A DNA stretch of 64,000 bases from the NCBI GenBank assembly GCA_963556695.1, contig CAUWAG010000012.1, positions 310,001 to 374,000 of the forward strand, read 5' to 3'. Below the pieces are notes generated by a model. It did no database searches. It was not told where the DNA came from and saw nothing but the letters and a program-made list of their open reading frames with translations. A program made the translations under genes and the position numbers. How positions within the stretch are numbered: position 1 is the first letter of the stretch; each line of letters starts with the position of its first letter. Origin of the DNA: Anthostomella pinea (taxonomy: Eukaryota > Ascomycota > Sordariomycetes > Xylariales > Xylariaceae). This document shows, piece after piece, positions 10,694 to 20,639 of the stretch.

Positions 10694-12811
10694 TCACAGC
10701 GCCTTACCCACGCTCCCCTGGCTGCCACCGATCTTCGTCCGGCCCAGCGCACTATCCGGCGTAGGCGTCTCGCGCCGCGCCGCCGCGGGACCGACATCCG
10801 GCCCGGGATCGCTCCAGTCGCCCAGACTCATGACGCCACTCGAGTACTTGGACGTGAAACTCTCAGTACGAACGTGTGCCATCCGAGGCGTGTTCGGAAT
10901 TCCGCGCTTACTACTAACGCGGCTGCTCCGGCTCCCGCCCGACATGCCGACGGTTCGGGGGTCTTTGCTGGAGAGCAGCTCGGGCCGGTCGAGGTCGAAG
11001 GGGTCGGAGCGGAACTTGTTGCGCCGCGTCTCGAACGACCCCATGCTCGTCCCGGACTCGCGGTACATGCTGTCCCCACGGGGACCGCTGGGAGGCCGAC
11101 CAGCGCCACCAACGGGATCGCTGACGCTGTGACCGCGCGACCGGCGGACGTTCTGGACATAGGTCGTCGGCCCCGTAGATCTCGCCGCTGACGGGACCGC
11201 GACGGCATTGGAGTCCGAGAACGGGTTGCTGGGCGCCATTTTCGCCGAGTCGCGGCCCACGGCGTTGGCGTCGGAAAAGGGATTCAGAGTGTCGAAGTTG
11301 AGGTTCAGGCCGCCAAGGAAGTGCTCGTTGCTGCCCACCGAGGCGGATCGTCGCGGGTTGCCGCCGTTGGCGCCGTTCATGCTGCTGTCGCGTTCCTTGG
11401 CGCGCTCACGTTCCTTCTCGTCCATGCTCAGCAGCGTGAGGAAGTCCGGTTGTGAGCCCCGCGTCGGCTTTTTTCCCTCCTTCATGCTCCGCGTGACGGC
11501 GAACGGGTCGTTGTCGGTGCGGTTGCTCTTGGGCTCGCCGCCGCGCAGTCGCCAGTTGAACTTGGCGTCCTCCGTCAGCCGTCCCCACCAGTCCGCGAGG
11601 CGGTCCTTGGCCGTCAACGGAGCAGCCCCGGCTCTCGAGCTGGATCGGCTGTCGGGCGTGTCGGGCGGTCCGAATTGCGAGTTGCCCCGGTTGAGGTTCA
11701 CGCTGGGGTTCGGACTGTGGGAGACGAGTCGGCTGACCCGGCCGCGGATCCGCTTGTAGTTGTATCCCACGACCGCTCTGAATTTCTCCGGGAATGGGGT
11801 CGGCCCTAGGGACGTCCGGTTGATGATGTAGGGGCCCTTCTCATCGCCTCGGCCTCCGCCGAACGTGGGTTCCGCAGAGAGTGGTGTCAGCAAGGTGCTC
11901 CTCCGCTTCTTCATCATCCGCTTCCTCCAGAACCATATCAGGACCCCTATTAGTGCGATCGCCGCCAATCCTCCAATCACACCTCCGGCTATGGCGGCCG
12001 TCTTCCCGGTGCTGGTGGCATTGCCGGTCGCTGCTTCACCTGTACTTGGCAGCACTGCCCCCGTTGTTTCGGACTCGAGTGAGCCTGTGTCTATGCTTGT
12101 CACTGGTGCCAAGTCTGTAGTCGTGGGATCTGATGTGGTGGTACCAGTCGTTCCAAATGGTTGAGTTGTTCCAGTCGGCTCAGTTGGCTCAGTCTCCTCG
12201 GTTGTTGTACTTGATGTATTTGATTGCACATCCGACGCTGTTGTCGATGCTAATTTGTCATTAGTCTCCGTGCCTGAGTCCAGCGCCTGAGTATCTGACT
12301 GACTGGTAAGAGCTGTGAAGGTGGGGGGAGTGACATCTTCCACAGGACTAGTGCCAATAGATGTTGGAGTTGTTGCTACAGGAGCGTTAATTATGACAGG
12401 GACTGCTTGTGTTTCTGTAGAGCCAGGCTCGACAGTTGTGCTTGATATCACGCTCCGGGAAGATGTGGAGCTTGTCGTACTTGGTACAGTCTCTGGTGAA
12501 GCACCTTGAGTGCTTGTGACAGAAGCATCTATCGTCGGCGGCGGCGGTGGCGGCGGATCAGCTGGAGCTGGAAACTGAGTCGGCCCCTCGGCAGCAGCTG
12601 TCGTTGGTGTTTCTATTGATGTTGAGATCGATGTCGATGTCGATGTCGATGTAGAAGTTGAAGTTGTTGATGTCGAAGTTGACGACGTCGTCGAGGTTGA
12701 TGCTGCCGCCGGTGTCGTCTGTCCACCTCCGCCTCCTACGTTCAGTGCTATCGGCACTGCCGTGCATTTTTTGCCATTGATTGTCGTTGTCGAGAACCCG
12801 GTCGTCGACAT
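10694..12811 (-). CDS. Ser/Thr-rich single-pass membrane protein
   Basis: One open frame of 705 residues. Residues about 35-265 are very rich in Ser and Thr, with a poly-Pro run near 86-92, and look like a heavily O-glycosylated stalk. One transmembrane helix follows at about 271-295 (AAIAGGVIGG... to LIWFW), then a basic stop-transfer stretch RKRMMKKRR. The remaining 400 residues are a disordered, presumably cytoplasmic tail with short NPFSD repeats. This architecture resembles fungal wall-sensor or Axl2/Skg6-type membrane proteins, but I see no cysteine-rich WSC domain. The ATG at 12811 gives no signal peptide. The frame stays open about 80 bases upstream to a TGA, so an undetected upstream exon could supply one. 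Long antisense open frames across 10.8-11.8 kb are composition shadows. Confidence 0.8.
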   Translation of the reverse strand: MSTTGFSTTTINGKKCTAVPIALNVGGGGGQTTPAAASTSTTSSTSTSTTSTSTSTSTSTSISTSIETPTTAAAEGPTQFPAPADPPPPPPPTIDASVTSTQGASPETVPSTTSSTSSRSVISSTTVEPGSTETQAVPVIINAPVATTPTSIGTSPVEDVTPPTFTALTSQSDTQALDSGTETNDKLASTTASDVQSNTSSTTTEETEPTEPTGTTQPFGTTGTTTSDPTTTDLAPVTSIDTGSLESETTGAVLPSTGEAATGNATSTGKTAAIAGGVIGGLAAIALIGVLIWFWRKRMMKKRRSTLLTPLSAEPTFGGGRGDEKGPYIINRTSLGPTPFPEKFRAVVGYNYKRIRGRVSRLVSHSPNPSVNLNRGNSQFGPPDTPDSRSSSRAGAAPLTAKDRLADWWGRLTEDAKFNWRLRGGEPKSNRTDNDPFAVTRSMKEGKKPTRGSQPDFLTLLSMDEKERERAKERDSSMNGANGGNPRRSASVGSNEHFLGGLNLNFDTLNPFSDANAVGRDSAKMAPSNPFSDSNAVAVPSAARSTGPTTYVQNVRRSRGHSVSDPVGGAGRPPSGPRGDSMYRESGTSMGSFETRRNKFRSDPFDLDRPELLSSKDPRTVGMSGGSRSSRVSSKRGIPNTPRMAHVRTESFTSKYSSGVMSLGDWSDPGPDVGPAAARRETPTPDSALGRTKIGGSQGSVGKAL

Positions 12812-14204
12812 GGTCGCGAAGAATATCCAAAGTATGCGATTCCAGCCGCAGATGTTATGGAGAGGGTCGCTTCAAGCAAACATAATACCAGCAAAAAGGG
12901 TAAATACAAGAAAGAAACGGCCGTTCCGGCCTCGCCTTTGGCCACGAAGAGAGCATGAATCAAGGTCAGTTGGGAGATAGACAAGAAGGCTCTCTTTTTC
13001 CCTAGGAAAAATAGAGAAGGGGAAACCGCTTAATGCGCGACACACTGGATGATGGATGGAGTGAGGCGCAGCTTAACATGAGGTGTGGAAGAGAAGAAAC
13101 ACAGAGAGGAGGGAGATCTGGACGATGGCTGTCTCGAGACAGCATGGGCCGGGCCATGATCAAGCGGTCCATTCATGGCGACTAGACCAAGAAGAGGCAG
13201 ACAAGGATGGCAAATAGTCGCACGGGCATCCGTTTCTGTCGCAGGCCCGCAGCATCGAAGTGTTTGACGCGTACCGAGACGGCGATGGTATTGGTCGGCC
13301 ACAACTCAGAGGAATGGAAGTCCGGAAGATTGCCAGAGAAGCAGGGGTGACGTCGGCAGGGAGGCTCGGATGGTGGAGCGGAGGGTTGCATCGCCATGCT
13401 TTAATCGAGGCAGGCCCCTGTCCAAGACCTGTCCTGCGACACACCTGAAGCACACATGGCCCCTCAGCCGCATCATCCCGGCCCTTCGCGGCAACCACTT
13501 TCGACCTCGTCCTCGTCCCCCGCGACGATATGTGACGGAGCACTTGGCTGTCTACCGGTATTCCTGGGGTGGTGTTCATGTCTGACTAATAAGGAGATAT
13601 AAACGAAAACACACGTGACACGGTCGACCGATATGACTACAAGTGCAGAAGCGCGAACGAGCATGTCGCTACTGTTTCTCTGTCTCGACATGTACGAGCC
13701 GCTCATGGCAGAGTACTGACGAGTATGTATTGAGTCCTTGCTCGACCAACGTTTAGCCGCCTGCAGCGACCGCCGCGCTGCGTCGCCAGCTGCACAAGAG
13801 ACCTGCAGTGCTAGAGGGGAATACAACGCCTGCCAGTTGCGCTGACGTTGTGTACCTCGAATTTCGCATAGCGTTGAAGATGCTACAAGATAGACACACA
13901 CATGTCGATAGCTCGAACGGTATCCCGAACAAATGAGATATGTCGGGAATCGTAGTACGTGCGGAATAGGGGTAGATTCCCTTCTTGCTTGTCTTATTTA
14001 GGGTTAATGGGCCTGATTTAGTCCTAAATATACACTTAACCCACAAAAACAGGCCCATCTTTAGAGCATCTTAATAAAGCTCCTCCATCTCCCTGCTTCC
14101 AGCTGGTCCCTTTGACCTGACGTGACCACCAGGGCCACCAGTCCTCCCAAAATATAAGCAAAGGCCTTCCCCTGTCCACCAGGTACTCCCGAGCCCGACT
14201 CATT
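12812..14204. other. Intergenic stretch
   Basis: No gene seen. It lies upstream of the Ser/Thr-rich membrane protein and downstream of the polytopic membrane protein. A hydrophobic frame at about 12820-12950 (minus) lacks an ATG and cannot be joined cleanly to the gene downstream. Confidence 0.55.
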
Positions 14205-15735
14205 TTATACACCATGCCTCCTAAACTCTCTCTCGTCCGAGCTCGCGGTACTAGACCTTTCGTCCTCTTCGTCCATTCCACCAAGAGGCGAATCGTGCAC
14301 TTCCTGCGTGATGACGGTAGTCTTCTGGATTCCCGAGAGGCCTTCGGGGTGCCGTCTCTGCTGGCTCAGCTCATCATCGCTGCCGAGCTCGATATGTGTC
14401 GTGTGATGGCCACGATACGGCTTGTTTGCACCGCGCGAGATCGAGGCCAGGAAGCTGTTGCTGTTGTCGGTACCGACCTTGGTGGTGGTGGTAACCTTGG
14501 CACTGGTGGTGGTCTTGCCCCGGGTTGAAGATTTCTGCCCAATGCCGGACGACAATCTGTGGCTTTCGTGGTTGGACGCTCGAACGACCTTCTTGATGAG
14601 GTCGGCCATGTTCAGCTCGATGTGGAGTTTGATTGCGTATGCTAGAGCTTGGAATTGCAGGTACCTAAGGGGTTGAGCGCTCGCTCATCGTGCATCGAGA
14701 GGGCCGCTCAGGGGCACTTACACTAGGGCATTGGGCATTGACATCATTCCAATCAAGGTAATCTACTGCTGTCAGCTGGCTGTTTTTCGGTAGAAGGAGG
14801 CTTCGGGGGTGGGGAGTGAAGGGCACGCAGACTTACATCTAATGAAATTGACAAGCTGACCAAAATTACGTTGACTCGAAACAGTGGAGTGTATTTCGTC
14901 AGGCCGTTCTTGATCAACCGGTGCCGAACAAGATGAATGAAGTATATGTTCAAAGAGGCGTCCACTGCCAGGAATATGCCTTTCTCGATCCTATCCCATA
15001 TATTGTTGATATGTATCCAGGTCGGGTTGATTTGCAGGCGCGCGGGTATCCAGATAATAAAGACGCTGATATTAATTAGGGCCATGATTAGGAACACGCC
15101 CCATTTCAGCTGTGTGACTTTCCGACGGACCATCATCAGGAGTGACACTCGGTTGATGATGATCTGCACAATCAGTTGTGACTGGAACACCCAAAGCACC
15201 ACTGTTCTGTGTTCAGCTTCCGCGTATACAGCAACAGCGTTGCAGTGTAAGCTCACAGTTAAAGAACCATAGCCAGAAACTACATTGCCAGGTCAGCAGT
15301 GGACACGTCGTGAGCTCAGAAGGTGGGATGACAGTACCTCGCCGGTATCAAACCCCAAAGATACAGCCAGGCCAGCAGAGCATATATGTTGTTGGTCGCC
15401 CAATGCCCCCATATCATGGCAATATACGCCGTGGTTCGATGCCCGCGTTTCCAGGCATGATACGTTTGGCGATATGCCTTGGCGCAGGTGAAGGCCGATA
15501 CTGCGAGATGGAATCCCCTGCGGCATGCAACATCAGCAAACACTGTATTTTCCAAAGCATAGTCCCAGCAGACACGGGGCAGGTTTTAATAAGGAGCATC
15601 ATGAACAAGAACATGTGGTGTGGCATGAAGGAAGATGCCCCGGGGTCTGACTTACCAAAACACACTCGCCGTGTTCATAATCCCCCGAGTTACCTCTTGC
15701 TCCACAAACCATGGTGGTACCAAGAAGCCACCCAT
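14205..15735 (-). CDS. Polytopic fungal membrane protein, function unknown
   Basis: Six exons (15735-15656, 15517-15338, 15279-15257, 15201-14837, 14762-14722, 14664-14205) give 382 residues. One exon is only 23 bp. The start is the ATG reading MGGFLVPPW; it precedes a conserved-looking Ile-Met-Asn-Thr-Ala-Ser stretch just before the first membrane segment. Roughly six or seven hydrophobic helices follow within residues 20-250, including FWLWFFNLVLWVFQ and GVFLIMALINISVFIIW. A loop with PTWIHINNIWDRIEK and a final ELNMADLIKKVVRASN lead into a Ser/Thr-rich cytoplasmic tail. I recognise the pattern as a family common in Sordariomycetes and annotated only as integral membrane protein; it is reminiscent of seven-helix proteins, but I cannot assign a receptor class. 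Splice junctions all restore the hydrophobic pattern. Confidence 0.82.
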
Positions 15736-18454
15736 TGCAACATGAAGTGCTGCTGCAAGTGGTTTCCCTGAGACAGCAAAGAACAGAAGAGTAAAGCCAC
15801 ACGAGCGACGACGGTTCAGTGGCAACACCTTATATGAGTAAATAGAAATGGACTGGCAGCCATCGGTGCAGATCACACCCGATATAAAGTGTTTCCCCAG
15901 TGTCCATCGGCAATACCTCCCATTGGATTCCCCAAATTCGAGGGTCGGCGCTTGTCTAGTACGCGGAGTAGCGATGATTCAGGATGGAGGCCGGATAAGG
16001 GGCCGTGAGGGGCCCCGGAACAAAACGCCCCTAGATGAGACTAGCAATCATTGATAGCCAGGCCATCTGAGTTCGAGGCATGGCCCTAAAACGCGAGAGT
16101 CGATGGTCTCTGGAATATATGAGGGACTAGGTCGTAATAGACCGTTAGTCTACAGAGTGCGCTACCAAGTTACTAGTCACCTCCCAAGACGCGTGAGCTG
16201 TCAACCTTGGCGAGATGCATCCATTACCGTATTCCAGGGGTAATTCAGAGCATGGATATTTCTCCTGTGGTCGAAGAGTTTTGGCATAGAACATCAAATC
16301 TGCTCTCATCGGAGTAGGGAGTATTTCTTTTTCGGCCTAAGGCTAAGATGTCTGGCAGTGTCAGGTTATGCGAGTCGAAATAAGTGGCATATGATGACAT
16401 GACTTGACGGACGTTCTTTCGGTGCCGCTAGATGAGGATACCCCAGATATTTGCAATGGATGGTCAAGTCTGATATGGCGAACTATAATAAGCAGTGCTC
16501 CGCGTTTACGTTAGGGCTGGTCTCCTGCAGTCGGGGCCGAACAGAGCACGCGATAAGGAACCCGGCTGGACGGACTCGTTCTACAAGGCGTTACACGCCG
16601 CCTGCTTTTGATGGCTCCACCTAGGAGATGGCAGCCCATTGCGGTAGCAGCTTGTTACCAAGCGATGGCTCTAGATCTTCGCAGTGGCATGCGTCTTTAT
16701 TTAGAGTTCATGCTCTGGAGACGGCGTCTCTTGGAAAGGCACCAACCCCAGTCAGGGGCATATCTAGTACCATGGACGACTGTACGTCAACGCTGGGAAT
16801 AGGCTTGGCCGTTGCGCCCTGACACGTTCAAGGCTGGGTTCGTACTGACTGTTGAGGAGTCAGAGAAAGAAGTCGATATTTTCAACTCCACTATGATTCC
16901 TAAACCTGTGGGGTAGCTCTTCCTCCCCTGGGGTAGCTCTACCCCGTCTCGCACCCTCTCCTCTCCTTATTACCACTTTCTAATACTCTTCTGGTCTGCG
17001 CTCCTCTTTTTAACGCCAACGAAGTACCTATAGAGTGTACTATCGAACTTTATAGCTTTATCATGAAACCCCTATTATGCCACCACCGTTGACATGGGGT
17101 ACGAACATCTGCGCCTTCGGATATCTTCTTTGAGGCTATTATCTGATCCCCGAGAGGTCTGAAATCAAGACCAACATAGCTTTGCTCATTCCCTTCCTCG
17201 TGTAAGTCATCAGGACTGAGTGCCTGTCTTTCTTGATAGCACGCAGATGCTTGAACAGCGAGGACCTCGGGTAATGACCATTCTGGCCACGTTTAGTACC
17301 CATCAAGCGGAACCAGATAAAAGGCTTGATGAGCCGTTGTCCGCCTTCACGAAGCTTGCTTCTGGCTTGCTCAAAAGGCTATGGACATTAGCAGGCATCA
17401 AGAGAACTGATTCGATGCCATTGCGATGCTCGGCTCGTAATTCTTACTTGATCCGGACAGCGTTCCGTGGGCCTCGGATTGGACTCCAGAAGAACTAAGG
17501 GCAAACATGAGTCAATCCGTTCCAACGAGTGGAAGGAATAGCCTGCTTGGTTCGTTGTCCGGATGAGAGTCGATACTCTAGCTCAGAGGGTCACACCCCT
17601 TCTCGAGGATGCTCTAGTACCCCATCGGCAAGAGTTGACATGTCATGGGGCCGGATCTTGGGCCTTCCCGAGACCCATGGCGACCAGGAGGGGGGGGAGG
17701 GGGGTTTGCCGCTGTAATACCAATGAGTGCAGAAGCTTGAACGGCCGATCTGCAGAACATCAAACCGGACGGATCAGCTTTGTTCTAGCGAAGGCTGGTC
17801 TCGGCACGGCCTTCCGGATGTGATGACGGGGTAACATGCGGACATGACGGGGTTTCTGGAAGCACCTGAGCTGCTGAGATGTCAACTTGTCAAGGCGCCG
17901 ATGCGATGGATACCCCACAAGAACTTAACCTTAGAAGAATGGGAAATGACGCACGGACCAGGCATCTCATGCGACCCCATGCCAAGTTGCCAACACCTGT
18001 ACCCGTGGACCCAGGACGACGCTAGGGAACGCCCGCTTTCCATCCATCCTCCCGGGACGTCCCCGCCTCCTTTCTATCCTTAGTCATATTGTTACTACTG
18101 TAGTCTAGCAGTGACACCATCACACCGTGTTTCTGTGCTATTCACTGGTTCCCTTTCGGGACGGCATCTCAGCCTCGAATCTGTCCAACAAGGTCGATTA
18201 TACTATATTCTAACATATCAACAGCTGATGGAGACTTATCAAGCCTGACCAACCAATCAGACATAGCTATTGTGACAGCGACATTTGGAGTCGGTTCATG
18301 TTACCCCTCGCTGCACCTCCGCACCAACAACAACCAACACGACGCATTTTTGGATACAAACAAAACGCCTCACTCGATAATAATATTGACTTCGCTTTCA
18401 ACTCGAGCGGATGCTCGTGGATGCTCCTCCTAGCAACACATCCAAGCTCTCACC
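15736..18454. other. Intergenic stretch with possible gene relic
   Basis: No intact gene in 2.7 kb. On the plus strand around 17400-17560 a stop-interrupted frame contains a protein-like run (LDPDSVPWASDWTPEELRAN), which may be a decayed gene of unknown type. A direct repeat of GGGGTAGCTCT occurs near 16910 and 16930. A run of eight G, one A and six G occurs near 17690-17704. Confidence 0.45.
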
Positions 18455-20639
18455 ATGTTCGGCGGACTGGCCAACTTGGGTAAGTCGGGCATCTATCTTT
18501 CTCTTCCTCACTGAATCAGACATGTCTCGTTAGTCACTTTAGTCACTATGCCTTCAAGGGCCTGTAACAAAAGAGTCCCAAACACTACGCTAGTGGTGGT
18601 GTGAGAACATGGTCGACAACTCCCTTGCCTGTTTCGGTGCTCTTCCTCCAGCATGCCCAGACCAAACCTCATGTCACACTGCTTCACCATTAGACCCGGT
18701 TGACTTGGTCCCCCTTGCTATGCCACCATTCGGGATTAGCATGGTCAAGTCTGGCCAGAGTCGTCAGTTGTCATTATGAATACTGTCTCATACTGATCTT
18801 CTAGTTCAACCGCCGGTTATCGGTCCACCGCCAAAGAATGTGCCCCCTCCCACCCCTCTCAGGTTACCACAGTGCAATCCGCAACTGTCACCTCCCTCTG
18901 AGACGTCTTCGCACGGGACAGCAGGACATACAGACAGAACGTCTGAACCATCTATAGTTCGCTTCCTTCAGTCGCTCCACCGCCCAGCCGACGTCAACGA
19001 GTCCCACTTCAACGCAGTCGGTGTCCATGTTCACTCCGACGCGCCGCCTGAGGATGTCATCCCGGATCCGTCCTACCTACCATCGGCGTCAGACTGGGAT
19101 GGTATCGACCAGGACGAGGCTAGAAAGAGAGACCAATCCTTCAGGCGCCCATTATCCAATGGAAGTCTGTCACCCGAGGGCCGCATCTACTTGGAACGGC
19201 GAAAGGAGCTCTCCATACCAAACCAAGCTGCCTTCCGTACCGTCCGCCGGATAAAACCAGAGCCGGGGAAGCAACCGCCGCGTTTAGGAAGTTGCTTCGA
19301 GTTCTTCAAGCAGATGGAGTTGATGTGTTCATTCTGGGATGACACCTCGTTGCCGCCGTTGCCAGAGGACGACGGTGATGATGACCAGGGTAATGAGGCG
19401 GTTCCTCCTCTCCCATCACGTACGCATCCTATAGATGGTAGCCTTGATCAAGTTGGTCATTCTGTCATTGCCGCCGCCGCCGAGTCTAATACCCGTTCCG
19501 AGCCCGAATCGGAGTCGAAGGTGGATTCTCCGGAGCGGGTTACGTATCGGACTGCACCCGGGTCCCAGATGCCACCCGAGTATCGCCACGCTATGGTCGC
19601 TGCCTTTGTCAAGCTCGTGACTTATGATTTTGGCTGTACCGTGGCGCCGCCGCGAGTCGAGCCCAGGCTACATTTGACTGGATCACCCCCAAGCAAGGAG
19701 ACGTCGACGTCCAAATCCAAGCCGGCCCCTTCACAATCTCAAAGGTCATCCTACTTCCCGTCCGGCTGCGTCTTCCTCTTCCGCACCCCCAAAACCCGTG
19801 ACGCCGCTCGTAGCGGCATCCTCGAGGGTCCGGTGGCGGCAGTATCAGCCCGCAACACGACCAGCTTCTCCACGCCCGTCGACTCAAACGTCGACTTCGG
19901 CCGTGAGCTGATCGCCGCCCTGGTCACTGCGCAACACCGCGCCCGCGAGAACAAGGCGGAAAAGCGAATCGGCGAGGGCAAGTGGTGGACGACGGCGAAG
20001 CGCTGGGGCGGCGGCGAAGGCGGTCCCATCGGCCGCGAGGTCGAGGGCGATACCGTCGTCGGCGACAAGGACGCAGCCACGAGCCCGACCGATACCGCGC
20101 CCTCCGAGGGCATTGCGGCCGCCGCCGGCCAGGCAGCATCCACCGAGAAGCCGTCCGCGCAGACAAAGCCAAAGGCACTCGCCGTGCGGGGGCCGCCCCT
20201 GACCAAGAAGCCGCGCAAGAACCTCAGCATGTACGACAACTACCGCATGATCCGGCCGCCGTCGTCCAACTGGGACAAGAAGGTGCGGTACGAGGCCATC
20301 GGCCGCACGCACGGCGCGGGGTACGACGACGTGTTTGTGCTCAGCAGCCTCTTCCACCACCTGTGCGTGCTGCGGGTGCGCGTCCCGCACCGGCTGCTGC
20401 AGGTCTTGGACGGCGGGTCGGACAAAGAAGGAGAAGAAGGAGAGGGAGAGGGTCATGAGCCTGACGAGCGGTGCTGGGGCAGGCTCGAGATGTGGCGCAG
20501 TCGGTGGTTCGACCTCTTTGTTGTCGAGGAGAGACTCGAGGCTTTGCGTCTGCTGTGGGGCATGATGGCTTGGGCGATGCGGAAGGGCGAGGATCAGGGG
20601 GAGGATCAGGGGGAGGATGTGGCTATGAAGAATGCCTGA
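18455..20639 (+). CDS. Uncharacterised fungal protein with 25-bp first exon
   Basis: Exon 1 (18455-18479) encodes only MFGGLANL plus one base. A 325 bp intron leads to exon 2 at 18805, which stays open to 20639 (619 residues in all). The junction gives a Pro-rich N-terminus (VQPPVIGPPPKNVPPPTPLR). Putatively ordered parts are the region with FEFFKQMELMCSFWDD (about 160-175), a segment with AAFVKLVTYDFGC (about 255-270), a block around PSGCVFLFRTPKTRD (about 315-330), and a C-terminal region with NLSMYDNYRMIRPPSSNWDKKVRYEA (shown in part) leading to an alpha-helical, Leu/Val-rich stretch. Between them are acidic or Ala/Gly-rich disordered linkers. I do not recognise the family. Start choice rests on a good donor (GTAAGT) and the CTAG acceptor; without exon 1 there is no suitable ATG. 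Confidence 0.75.

Noticed and set aside
10487..11759. Long plus-strand open frames of 234 and 183 codons
   Set aside because: They lie antisense to the cytoplasmic tail of the Ser/Thr-rich membrane protein, whose codon pattern explains them.
12820..12950. Hydrophobic frame that could be a signal-peptide exon for the membrane protein downstream
   Set aside because: No ATG, and it runs in a different frame without a good donor/acceptor pair to join the 705-codon frame.
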